Assembly (NCBI GenBank): GCA_028277185.1
Contig: JANQGQ010000021.1
Span: forward strand, 1-64,000
Reading direction: 5' to 3'
Source of the DNA: Woeseiaceae bacterium
GTDB taxonomy: Bacteria > Pseudomonadota > Gammaproteobacteria > Steroidobacterales > Woeseiaceae
DNA length: 64,000 nt
Shown here: positions 1 through 7,981 of the stretch, one piece after another
Layout of the letters: every line of letters starts with the position of its first letter
Numbering within the stretch: position 1 is the stretch's first letter
Notes under the pieces: model-generated
What the model saw: the letters and a program-made list of their open reading frames with translations, nothing else
Database searches by the model: none
Told to the model about the DNA's origin: nothing
Program-made: the position numbers and the translations under genes

Positions 1-84
1 GTGGCGTTGTCGCGTAAACTCGCAAGGCTGGCCTTCGCACTCCTGCGGGATCAGTCCGAGTTGCGCCCCCATCGTCCAGCTTGA
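1..84 (+). mobile_element. Possible 3' end of an IS110-like transposase gene (partial)
   Basis: The window opens in a reading frame of 27 codons that ends at a TGA at 82-84. Its peptide, beginning VALSRKLARLAFALLRDQSE, resembles in my judgement the C-terminal helix of IS110-family transposases, which commonly end in an R/N-K-L-A-R-x-A-type helix. The start lies left of the window, so neither the DEDD RuvC-like catalytic domain nor the Ser-containing Tnp20 domain can be seen. Palindromic repeats follow directly, a setting in which IS110 elements are often found. The call rests on one short peptide; a chance open frame or another gene's tail is possible. Confidence 0.35.
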
Positions 85-100
85 CGTCACAACATAGAAT

Positions 101-278
101 CTGCGGTCCGCTTTATTCCCGCCACAGACCATCCGGACGACAAGGCCGGCTTGCTACGGCGGCTGACTGGAGTGGAAGCCGGACTCGCGAATTCTCGAAT
201 GTTCGGGGCAGCGGGCGCGCGAATGTCGAGGGATAGCGGGTGGGCGATGCTGGTTTGCGGGAATAAAGCGGACCGCAG
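101..278. repeat. Outer 20-bp inverted repeat pair
   Basis: Bases 101-120 (CTGCGGTCCGCTTTATTCCC) are the exact reverse complement of bases 259-278. The right copy partly overlaps the left arm and the loop of a second, longer inverted repeat (231-262 with 286-317), so the two palindromes are interlocked. The 138 bp between the two copies has no convincing gene. Seen directly in the sequence; what it does is unknown. Confidence 0.9.
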
Positions 279-317
279 GGAGCCATCCCGCAAACCAGCA
301 TCGCCCACCCGCTATCC
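231..317. repeat. Perfect 32-bp inverted repeat with 23-nt loop
   Basis: Bases 231-262 and 286-317 are perfect reverse complements over 32 nt, with a loop at 263-285. As RNA or single-stranded DNA this would form a very stable hairpin. There is no T-tract after either arm, so it is not an obvious terminator. It resembles dispersed intergenic palindromes (REP-like or MITE-like) more than a regulatory site. It lies between the possible transposase tail and a 20-bp tandem repeat. Confidence 0.9.
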
Positions 318-320
318 ATG

Positions 321-390
321 CGCATCAACCAGAATGCTTGCGCATCAACCAGAATGCTTGCGCATCAACCAGAATCCTCGCGCATCAAAC
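321..390. repeat. 20-bp tandem direct repeat, about 3.5 copies
   Basis: The unit CGCATCAACCAGAATGCTTG occurs exactly at 321-340 and 341-360, with a third copy at 361-380 that differs at a few bases near its end, and a partial fourth starting at 381. The array begins four bases after the 32-bp inverted repeat and stops just before the 3' end of the minus-strand diguanylate cyclase gene at 399. The near-identity of the first two units suggests recent slippage or duplication. Confidence 0.9.
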
Positions 391-398
391 CAGACGAA

Positions 399-1487
399 TC
401 AGTCGATCCGGAAGCAGTTGCGTCCCGACTCCTTGGCGCGATACAGCGCTCCGTCGGCGCGGCCGACCAGCGACTCCACGGTGTCGTCCTCATGTACTTC
501 GGTGCAGCCGGCGGAGCAACTGACGACGAGTCCGTCGTCATCCGCTCCGGGTTCGTCTGTTTCGGCATTGAAGGGCGTGCTCTGAACGCTCTCGAGAAAG
601 CGGCGGATCGACGTCGCCGAGTTGTGCGCGGTCGTGTCCGGGAGGATCACGACGAACTCGTCACCGCCGTACCGGGCAATGAGATCGTTCTTCCGCACGA
701 ACGAGCGCGTCAGGCAGTCCGCGACAAACCGCAGCAGGGCATCGCCGGTGGTGTGACCGTACGAATCGTTGATCGACTTGAAGTTGTCCACATCGATCAT
801 GACGACGCTGATGGGCTGCGGCAATATGATCCGTGTACTGATGTGGCGCTGAATCGCGGAGTCGAAAGCCCGACGATTGTAGACGTTCGTCAGGGCGTCG
901 AGCTGCATTTCTTCTCTGGCAGCGACAAGATCTTCGCGCAGCGTGCTCATGCGCTCGTTGAGCCCGGCGATCTGCTGCTCGTACTCGTGCTTCTGACGAT
1001 CGAACGCTTCGCTCACGTCATCTACCGCCGCGGCCAGCACGCGCCTGACGTCCGGCAGACTGCCGATACTGATCGCATTTTCTATCGATTCGAGGCTCTG
1101 GTTGACGGTCCGTTCGGTAGCATCGCTGCTGTCGCAGATGTCCCGCAAGCCCAGCATGAACTGCTCTACGATGCTCCGATAGTCGTTCAGACGGCCGGCA
1201 ACATAAGACTTCTCCTGTTTGCGCCGGTCGACGAAGAAGCGGCGGACCTTGCCCCACTCGCGGCTACCGGTTTCGCACTCCTCGATGTCAATGTTGGGCG
1301 CCGCCGCTCCGTTCTCGACGTGGCGGGCGATCTCGAGGCAGTTCTCGGAGAACTCGTGAACGTTGACTTCGGTATCGAGCGCGAAAGACTCGCGGCTCAA
1401 CGTCTGAAAGACACAGCCAAGGGTATCGAGCGCTCCGTCGGCAAGCGACAGGGGATCGATTGTTTCCGTACTACGTTTGGCGCTCAA
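399..1487 (-). CDS. GGDEF-domain diguanylate cyclase with coiled-coil N-terminal region
   Basis: A 362-residue soluble protein that should make cyclic di-GMP from two GTP. The C-terminal third is a GGDEF domain with DALTNVYNRRAF at about 197-208, the metal-binding IDVDNFKSIND segment at about 231-241, and an intact GGDEF at about 274-278. An RKND I-site five residues before it predicts feedback inhibition by c-di-GMP. The first 190 residues are helical without membrane segments, with a likely coiled coil at about 155-195; I do not recognise a named sensory domain. It stands alone, transcribed leftward toward the repeat cluster, with no partner gene on its strand. Activity is inferred from intact motifs. 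Confidence 0.92.
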   Translation of the reverse strand: MSAKRSTETIDPLSLADGALDTLGCVFQTLSRESFALDTEVNVHEFSENCLEIARHVENGAAAPNIDIEECETGSREWGKVRRFFVDRRKQEKSYVAGRLNDYRSIVEQFMLGLRDICDSSDATERTVNQSLESIENAISIGSLPDVRRVLAAAVDDVSEAFDRQKHEYEQQIAGLNERMSTLREDLVAAREEMQLDALTNVYNRRAFDSAIQRHISTRIILPQPISVVMIDVDNFKSINDSYGHTTGDALLRFVADCLTRSFVRKNDLIARYGGDEFVVILPDTTAHNSATSIRRFLESVQSTPFNAETDEPGADDDGLVVSCSAGCTEVHEDDTVESLVGRADGALYRAKESGRNCFRID

Positions 1488-1933
1488 AGGTTATCTTCCC
1501 TGCCGGATTGAGGTGTCGCAATTCCCATGTCCCTCCGCGGTTCCGCGGCACGCCGCGCCGGATCCGCTCCGCTCTGCCCGTGCTTATCGGCCGACTGCCG
1601 ATCGACTTTAGCTCCTCGTTCGACGTCCCGTTTCGCTTGCCCAACGCCAAAACCGCTTGTCAGCGCCGCTGTTACGGGAGCATCGGCCGATCCGGGACCG
1701 TGGTTCGGGGAAGCCAGCAATTTTTGACCAAAAGTGGCGCCTGGTTGGCAACTTCGGCCCCAATAACCGGTCGTACCCGATACCCGCAAGGCTTCCCGCG
1801 TACTTGCGGCGCTGGCCGGCGATATAGACACCTGAGCCACGCGAGCGAAAAGAAACTTTAGTCGCGGGACTGGATACTTGCACCGAAAGGTGAGACGATC
1901 GTCCCATATGCCGTGTAGGGCTGATTATAGAGC
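1488..1933. other. 446-bp intergenic region between divergent genes, no gene seen
   Basis: The region separates the minus-strand cyclase from the plus-strand STAS-like gene, so it should hold both promoters. I found no RNA gene and no coding frame with convincing composition. One small hairpin is visible: arms CCGCAAG at 1784-1790 and CTTGCGG at 1803-1809. No clear -35/-10 pair could be assigned. Confidence 0.5.
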
Positions 1934-2338
1934 GTGACTATCAGGACCTATATCGATGCCGAAGTCGGCATCGCCGTGCAGAAGCTCTTCGGAGCGATGA
2001 CTGCGGCCGAGGTCGTGAGTGCCCAGCGCCGGCTCTACGTTTCGATGGGCGTTCACCCGAAACTGCCGTGTCTGTGGGACGTAACCGAAGGAGACGTCGC
2101 CACGTCGATGGACTGGACCGGCATGAAGTTCGCCGTAGAAGGGTCCGAGGCGATCTGGGAACGCATGCGCGGCGGCCGTACCGCCATCCTGGTTGCGGAT
2201 GAAGCCGATTTCGGCATGGGCCGCATGTACGCGACGCTGGCCGAAAACATGCCGCGGGAAATACGCGTGTTCTATTCGCGACCGGATGCTATCGCGTGGC
2301 TGACTGAGAACACGATACCCAAACGCGAGGTTTCGTGA
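1934..2338 (+). CDS. Small STAS/SpoIIAA-like protein of unknown function
   Basis: A 134-residue soluble protein starting with GTG at 1934. The alternating strand/helix pattern (TYIDAEVGIAVQKLFGAMTA, then LPCLWDVTEGDV, then RTAILVADEADFGMGRMYATLAE, then IRVFYSRPDAIAWL) matches small SpoIIAA/STAS-like proteins often found beside two-component and c-di-GMP genes. There is no enzymatic motif. It precedes the large histidine kinase by 64 bp on the same strand, so the two may be co-transcribed and the small protein could act as a partner or phosphorylatable module. That role is inference. Confidence 0.7.
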   Translation: MTIRTYIDAEVGIAVQKLFGAMTAAEVVSAQRRLYVSMGVHPKLPCLWDVTEGDVATSMDWTGMKFAVEGSEAIWERMRGGRTAILVADEADFGMGRMYATLAENMPREIRVFYSRPDAIAWLTENTIPKREVS

Positions 2339-2402
2339 AGCAAGCCGGATCGAACCCAGCGGCTGTTCCTCGACGACCCGGTGCCGCTACGGGTTTCTGA
2401 TA

Positions 2403-5183
2403 GTGTTCGAGCAGCTCGAGTATCAACTGCTTGCTGCGGCCACTCTCGCCGCAGTTCTCGTGTTTCTGCGGAGTCTGGACGAGGACGATAGCGCCCGTAT
2501 CGGCAGTCGTCTGCGCGTTGCCATCGTTCTGCTGGCCGCGTGTTGGTCCGCTGCCTATCTGCTGCAGGTGTATTCGCTCAGCCTCGAATGGAAGCTCTTC
2601 TGGTCGGCCGCAAAGTATCCGCTGATCAGCCTGGCGGTCGTTGCCTGGCTGATCTTCTCGGTTCGCGCCTGCGGTTTCCGCAGGGTTGCCTCACCGTTCT
2701 GGGCGTCTGTATTGCTGGTCGTGCCGATGGCGATTCAGCCGCTGATCTGGACCAACGACCGACACGGCTGGTTCTGGCGGGAGTCCGGTCTGATCGGCGC
2801 CGAATCGTGGATTTGGCTGGAAACGCTCAACGGTCCTGCATTCTGGGTTTTCTACACCTACGTTTTCGCCATGGCGCTGTTCGGCGTCGTGTGCATGCTG
2901 CTGGTGATCGCGTCGAACAACGAGCTATCCCGGGCGAAGCGCGTAACGCTGGCATTGGCACTGTTGCTGCCGCTGCTCGCGAACGTCGGTTTTGTTATAA
3001 CGCTTGCTCCGCTGCCAAGGTTCTCGCTGCTGCCGTTCGCGACGCTGTTGTCGGCTATTGCCATCGCGGTGGCATTCTCAAACGATCTGTTCGAGCGGGT
3101 TCTGGTCGACTTCGACCGCTTGTACGACGGCAATCAGTATTGGCTTGCGCTGCGGGCGGCGCGCGCAAATACCTTCTTCTGGGACGACCGCGTCGGTGCC
3201 TATGTCGTGGACGACCGTCAACTGAATCTGTTCGGCGAGCGGCGTGACAGGGTTTTCCTTAGCTATAGCCAGATTCTCGGCTATATCCATCCGGACGACG
3301 TCGAGGCGGTTGACGCGGCTTACCGGTCCGCCCGGTTCTGGGACGAATTCGTCGAGATCAGCGCCCGTGTGACGGATGACCGGGGCCGGGAAAGGCATCT
3401 GCAGCTTCAGGTGCGATTCGACCGCGATTCCCGCGGAAGGGTTACGAGGATCAGCGGCCTGCTGCTGGATGTCTCCGATCGTCGCAGGGCCGAGGCCGCT
3501 CTTCTGGCGGAGAAGCAGCACGCCGAAGCACTGAACGTATCGCTGCAGCGCGAGATCGAAGCGCATCGGCAAACGGAGATCAAGCTGCAAAACCAGGAGC
3601 GACAGCTCGAGACTCTCGTGGAACGTCGCACACGGAGGCTGGACGAGAGCAATGCGCGCATCCAGTTGTTGATGGACTCGACGGCAGAAGCCATCATCGG
3701 CTTCAATCAGGCCGGAGTATGCGAGTTCTGCAATCGCGCGTCCCTCGAACTCCTGGGTTGCGAGGGAGATGCGGAACTCCTGGGTACCGCCGGCCGGGAT
3801 CTGCCGTTTCACCTGACCAGCGAGCGGCAGACGGTCTCCGGCGACGGTCTGAATCTCGAGTCCGCCATTCGGGACGGCGCGCCGGTTCACGTTAAGGAAG
3901 CGATGTTGTGGCGGCACGACGGCCGTTCGACTCCGGTGGAGCTCTGGATTCGCCCGACGCGCCGGGACGGCGAACTGGCCGGCGCGGTCGTTACGTTTCT
4001 CGATATCAGCGATCGCATCGAGGCGGAGTCGGCTACCCGGGAGGTTGCCGCGAAGGCGGCGGCCTACCTCGAAGTCTCGACGGCGGCAATCATCCTGCTC
4101 GACTGCGAGGGCAGAATCGGCCTGATGAACGACTCCGCCTGCCGATTGCTCGATTGCGAGGCAAACGAGATGATGGGTGCCGACTGGTTTCGAACGTTTG
4201 TGCCGTCCAATCATCTGCCGGCGGCGCGACGCAAGTTTGCCGCGCGCATTGCCGGCGAACCCGAGGAGGACGGCGAAGAGCTGGAGCAGTTGCGCACGCG
4301 GAAAGGCGACATTCGCTACGTTCGCCGTCAGGTAACCGAGCTGCGGGATTCGAGCGGGCACGTCGACGGCTTCGTATACTCGATCGAGGATCGGACGGGG
4401 CTGCGCGACGTCGAGTCGCAGCTCGAGCAGGCACAGAAGCTCAAGTCACTGGGACAACTCACCGGCGGTATCGCTCACGACTTCAACAATCTGCTGCAAG
4501 TGATTTACGGAAACGCGCAGTTGCTCGAAATCGAGACGGAATCCGGGAAGTCACAGATCGAGGCCATCATGAACGCGTCGAGCCGCGGGGCTGACCTCGT
4601 TCAGCGCCTGCTTGCCTTTGCCCGCCGGCAACGTTTGTCGCCGCAGCGCATCGAAGTAGGCGACATCGTCAGGGATATGGTGGAGCTGTTGCGCGGCGCG
4701 TTCCCGAAAAACATCGAAATCGTCTGCAATCTGGACGGACCGGCCGCGGTTGCGAAAGCGGACCCCGCCCAGGTCGAGAATGCCTTGCTGAATCTCGCGG
4801 TAAACGCCCGCGACGCGATGCCCGGCGGTGGAATCCTGACGATCTCCTGCCGCAAGGTTACTGTTGACGACCCGGACATCGAAGGCTTCCGGGATGCACG
4901 GAAGGGCGATTTCGCGGAGCTGCTCGTCACCGATACCGGTCATGGAATATCGGAAAAGGCACTCAAGCACATATTCGAGCCGTTCTTCACGACGAAGGAG
5001 ATCGGTGAGGGCAGCGGACTCGGCCTTTCCACCGTTTACGGTTTCGCCGTTCAATCAGGCGGCTTCGTCAAGGCGGTGAGCGAGTTCGGAGCCGGCACGT
5101 CTATCGGGTTTTATCTGCCGGCGATCGAGGCGGACGCCGTTCGTTTGTCGGAATCCCTCGCAGTTGCCCGTGCCGCGGGCTGA
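2403..5183 (+). CDS. Membrane sensor histidine kinase: 7TM, three PAS, HisKA, HATPase
   Basis: A 926-residue protein with a GTG start. Residues about 5-225 form seven hydrophobic segments in the style of the histidine-kinase N-terminal 7TM domain. PAS-like regions follow at about 245-360, 415-540 and 550-670, with a coiled coil at about 362-415. The phosphoacceptor is His692 in the AHDFNNLL H-box. The ATPase domain shows the N-box (NLAVNARDAMPGGG), the G1 box DTGHGIS and the G2 box GEGSGLGLSTVYG. There is no receiver domain, so phosphotransfer must go to another protein; the response regulator facing it 8 bp downstream (5192-5788) is the natural candidate. The input is unknown. Confidence 0.9.
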   Translation: MFEQLEYQLLAAATLAAVLVFLRSLDEDDSARIGSRLRVAIVLLAACWSAAYLLQVYSLSLEWKLFWSAAKYPLISLAVVAWLIFSVRACGFRRVASPFWASVLLVVPMAIQPLIWTNDRHGWFWRESGLIGAESWIWLETLNGPAFWVFYTYVFAMALFGVVCMLLVIASNNELSRAKRVTLALALLLPLLANVGFVITLAPLPRFSLLPFATLLSAIAIAVAFSNDLFERVLVDFDRLYDGNQYWLALRAARANTFFWDDRVGAYVVDDRQLNLFGERRDRVFLSYSQILGYIHPDDVEAVDAAYRSARFWDEFVEISARVTDDRGRERHLQLQVRFDRDSRGRVTRISGLLLDVSDRRRAEAALLAEKQHAEALNVSLQREIEAHRQTEIKLQNQERQLETLVERRTRRLDESNARIQLLMDSTAEAIIGFNQAGVCEFCNRASLELLGCEGDAELLGTAGRDLPFHLTSERQTVSGDGLNLESAIRDGAPVHVKEAMLWRHDGRSTPVELWIRPTRRDGELAGAVVTFLDISDRIEAESATREVAAKAAAYLEVSTAAIILLDCEGRIGLMNDSACRLLDCEANEMMGADWFRTFVPSNHLPAARRKFAARIAGEPEEDGEELEQLRTRKGDIRYVRRQVTELRDSSGHVDGFVYSIEDRTGLRDVESQLEQAQKLKSLGQLTGGIAHDFNNLLQVIYGNAQLLEIETESGKSQIEAIMNASSRGADLVQRLLAFARRQRLSPQRIEVGDIVRDMVELLRGAFPKNIEIVCNLDGPAAVAKADPAQVENALLNLAVNARDAMPGGGILTISCRKVTVDDPDIEGFRDARKGDFAELLVTDTGHGISEKALKHIFEPFFTTKEIGEGSGLGLSTVYGFAVQSGGFVKAVSEFGAGTSIGFYLPAIEADAVRLSESLAVARAAG

Positions 5184-5191
5184 ATGCGGTC

Positions 5192-5788
5192 CTAGAGCCG
5201 GCTTGCAGCGGGTTCCAGGCCAATCGCGCCCAACAGCGCCTTCAGCTTGAACGGCTTCGACAGACAGACCTCGGCCCCGGCGTCGAGGATTCCCGCGACG
5301 TTTTCATCGCCGTAATAACCGGTCATCGCAACCACGCGTATCGCGCGCGTTTCCGGATTGCGTTTGATTTCCCGGCAGACGTCGAAGCCGTCCACGCCCG
5401 GCATCATCAGATCCAGCAGCACGACGTGCGGCTCGAAGCTCAACAACAAGCGGCCGGCCTCGAAACCCGAGCTGGCCGTCATCGACTCTACCGGGGAACT
5501 CGAGTAGGTCAGCAGGCGGGTCAGCAAGCGGCTCACCTCGTCGTCGTCGTCGACGATCAGGATTCTGGTCGAGTCGTTGTCGAGCAACGGGAGGGTAAGG
5601 TTGTTTTGGCGGGAAAAGCGCTCTACGTCCGCACGCAGGAACCGCCGGTGGCCGCCGGGCGTGAGGGCCGAGTTCAGCTTTCCCTGACTCGCCCATTGCC
5701 GCACCGTGGTCGGTGAGACCATCAGCAATTCGGCGACTTCGTGCGGCGTCAGGTACGGCTTGCGCTTGGAGACGGCGTTACGCGGCAA
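5192..5788 (-). CDS. Response regulator with N-terminal MerR/excisionase-type HTH and C-terminal receiver
   Basis: A 198-residue protein with the domains in the reverse of the usual order. Residues about 12-55 are a helix-turn-helix of the excisionase/MerR kind (LTPHEVAELLMVSPTTVRQW, then GGHRRF). Residues about 75-195 are a CheY-like receiver with acidic pocket Asp80-Asp82, phosphoacceptor Asp126 (VVLLDLMMPGVDG) and Lys178 (SKPF). It converges with the histidine kinase gene, the stops being 8 bp apart, and lies just upstream of a FleQ-like gene on the same strand side. It should bind DNA in a phosphorylation-dependent way; targets are not visible. Pairing with the kinase is inferred from position. 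Confidence 0.88.
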   Translation of the reverse strand: MPRNAVSKRKPYLTPHEVAELLMVSPTTVRQWASQGKLNSALTPGGHRRFLRADVERFSRQNNLTLPLLDNDSTRILIVDDDDEVSRLLTRLLTYSSSPVESMTASSGFEAGRLLLSFEPHVVLLDLMMPGVDGFDVCREIKRNPETRAIRVVAMTGYYGDENVAGILDAGAEVCLSKPFKLKALLGAIGLEPAASRL

Positions 5789-5819
5789 AATTTTCGACTG
5801 TAATCGGTTTCAGTAAATA

Positions 5820-6848
5820 CTATTTTAGCACCACTTCGAGGCCAAGTCGTTTGACCTTCTCCGCCAGCGTCGTGCGGCGGACCTGCAGCATCTCCGCGGC
5901 CTTGGCCACTACGCCGTTGGACGCGATCAACGCCTCGCGGATCAGTTCCGATTCGGTCGTCCTCAAGTGCTCCTTCAGGTCGAAGCTTGCGTCGCCACCG
6001 ACATCGATCAGGGGATCGCTGGCGGGCTCCCGGAGCGCCTGGTCGTCCGCGGTGGAGAGAGGCTCACCAGCGTCAGGTGTGCTGATGCGAGGCGGCAGGT
6101 CCGGTGCGTCGACGTGACCGTTCGGGTGCAGCACGGCCAGCCGCTCGACGAGATTGGCCAGCTGCCTGACGTTGCCAGGCCAGTCGTAGCGCTTGAGATG
6201 GTCGACGGCGTCGTCCGAGAAACCAATCGAGACGCCATTGCGTTCGCGGACACGAGTCGCGATGGCATCCAGAAGCAACGGAATGTCTTCGCGTCGCGCC
6301 CTGAGCGGCGGCACCCGGATGGGCACCACGTTCAGCCGGTAGTAGAGGTCTTCCCGGAAACTGCCGTCTTCGACCAGTTGCTCCAGATCGCGGTGAGTTG
6401 CGGCGATGATCCGCGCCGACATCGGTATCGCCGCGTCGCTGCCGAGGGGCTGTATCACCCGCTCCTCTAGGACTCGCAGCAGCTTCACCTGCAGGACAAG
6501 CGGCATGTCGCCGATTTCATCCAGAAACAGAGTCCCGCCCGCGGCCAGTTCGAAGCGGCCGGTCCGGTCGCTGACAGCGCCCGTGAACGTTCCTTTCCGG
6601 TGTCCGAACAGCTCGCTTTCGAGGAGATCCGCCGGTATCGCCGAGCAGTTGAGCGGCACGAAGGGGCCGTCCCGGTTGCCGGATCGATGATGGATGTTTC
6701 GGGCGACGAGTTCTTTGCCCGTACCCGTCTCGCCGAGAATCAGCACGTTGGCATTCGACGGTGCGACTCGGTCGATCGTGTCTTTGAGCGCCTGCATCGA
6801 GTCGCTGGCGCCGATCAGATCCGGGCACGGAGGAGTCGGTGGCGCCAT
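5820..6848 (-). CDS. FleQ-like sigma-54 activator without N-terminal receiver domain
   Basis: A 342-residue AAA+ bacterial enhancer-binding protein. Walker A is GETGTGKE at about 39-46, the sigma-54 contact loop reads GTFTGA at about 86-91 (canonical GAFTGA), and Walker B is at about 104-114 ([11 protein letters not shown]). [20 protein letters not shown] and the C-terminal Fis-type HTH ([20 protein letters not shown]) are strikingly like Pseudomonas FleQ. The FleQ N-terminal domain is absent: the AAA+ module begins within 40 residues of the start, and the LFRS segment that helps FleQ bind c-di-GMP is not seen. It probably controls flagellar, pilus or matrix genes with RpoN. Whether it senses c-di-GMP cannot be told. 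Confidence 0.88.
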   Translation of the reverse strand: MAPPTPPCPDLIGASDSMQALKDTIDRVAPSNANVLILGETGTGKELVARNIHHRSGNRDGPFVPLNCSAIPADLLESELFGHRKGTFTGAVSDRTGRFELAAGGTLFLDEIGDMPLVLQVKLLRVLEERVIQPLGSDAAIPMSARIIAATHRDLEQLVEDGSFREDLYYRLNVVPIRVPPLRARREDIPLLLDAIATRVRERNGVSIGFSDDAVDHLKRYDWPGNVRQLANLVERLAVLHPNGHVDAPDLPPRISTPDAGEPLSTADDQALREPASDPLIDVGGDASFDLKEHLRTTESELIREALIASNGVVAKAAEMLQVRRTTLAEKVKRLGLEVVLK

Positions 6849-7068
6849 CAGCCGCTTGCCTCTCGCCCTGGCGGTGTCTGTACCGTTAGTTCGACCGGAT
6901 TGCTTACCGCGTTGCGATACGCGAAAACGTTGATTGAGTGCATTTAAGCGATTTCAGCGAATTCGCGGTACAAGTACCAGATTGGTGCACTCGTTGCAAG
7001 TTATGTGTCACCGGGCCCGTAAGCCAACGCAACGGCAGCGGGTTGGCGATAACTGGTCCGCGATGAAT

Positions 7069-7971
7069 TCAGGACCTGCCCAATCTACGGGCCCGAAACA
7101 GTGACTTTGCCAGCTCCCGCATCCCGGGAAGCTGCTTCACGAGCAAGGGATGCACGGTTTTTGCAGTGTCGAGGTCAATTCCGAAGCGCTTCGAGGCGAG
7201 GGCGTCGAACGGCTCGTCGGGATACTGGTACAAAACCGACACCATCCGGTCGGCGAGGCCGACCATGCCGGCGAGTCCGGCGATTTCGTCAGCCGTGCCG
7301 CGACTCCCGCGTGTTGCCATCGCAGCCACGACGCGCGCCGGCAGATTCCAGCTTTTGCCGAGATACTCGGCGGCCGTCCGATGACCGACGCCGCAGGTAC
7401 TGCACAAAGCGGTATGCATGCTGAGGCCGATCGTCGCTTCGGTGGCGCGAAATGCGGCACCGGTGATTTCGGGCAGCCGGTCCGCCATCCAGAGGAGGCC
7501 GAGGTGGCGCAACAGGCCGGCCGTTCGTGCCTCGGCCATGACTGCGCCATTGCCGGCGGTCGTGACTCTGGCGATATGCGATGCCGCCTCAGCCGTCATC
7601 AGACTGCAACACCAGAATCGTTCCACGTCGAATTCCGGACATCGATGCGGTTGAAAGGGTGCCGCGACGGTCAGCGCCATGCTGACGCTGCGCACCACGT
7701 CAATTCCCAGTCTCGATGTCGCCTGGGGCAGCGACGTTACGGGTGAGAGTGGGGCGGACCATGGCGAGTTGGCAAGCGCCATGAGACGCGCGACGATCGA
7801 GGGAAAACGCGTTAGTGCTTCGGCCAGTTCCTCGAGGCACAGCTCGGGATCGCGCAGCAGGCTCAACAGTTCGTCCGTACCCGCGGGCAACACCGGTACG
7901 TCGTCGTCGCCGCCGAGCAGGCTCGGCAGGCGCGTCTCGACTGCAATTTTCGGATCGGATGCCGTGTTCAT
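7069..7971 (-). CDS. HDOD-domain signalling protein (paralogue 1)
   Basis: A 300-residue protein whose HDOD domain (an HD-fold output module without phosphohydrolase activity in most members) covers roughly residues 25-230: RFPSIVARLMALANSPWSAP, LGIDVVRSVSMALTVAAPF, then AGLLRHLGLLWMAD. I chose the ATG at 7971, preceded by GAGAGG, over an in-frame upstream start that would lie inside the neighbouring gene. It begins 10 bp after the stop of the HPt-REC-GGDEF-EAL gene and is surely co-transcribed with it. It is clearly paralogous to the HDOD protein at 14833-15690, which also follows a GGDEF-EAL gene. A role as scaffold or c-di-GMP pathway partner is inferred. Confidence 0.88.
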   Translation of the reverse strand: MNTASDPKIAVETRLPSLLGGDDDVPVLPAGTDELLSLLRDPELCLEELAEALTRFPSIVARLMALANSPWSAPLSPVTSLPQATSRLGIDVVRSVSMALTVAAPFQPHRCPEFDVERFWCCSLMTAEAASHIARVTTAGNGAVMAEARTAGLLRHLGLLWMADRLPEITGAAFRATEATIGLSMHTALCSTCGVGHRTAAEYLGKSWNLPARVVAAMATRGSRGTADEIAGLAGMVGLADRMVSVLYQYPDEPFDALASKRFGIDLDTAKTVHPLLVKQLPGMRELAKSLFRARRLGRS

Positions 7972-7981
7972 GCGCCTCTCA

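Noticed and set aside
6983-7000. GG-N10-GC sigma-54-like promoter (TTGG...TTGCA)
   Set aside because: It points rightward into the 3' end of a minus-strand gene, and the -24 half matches poorly; likely chance.
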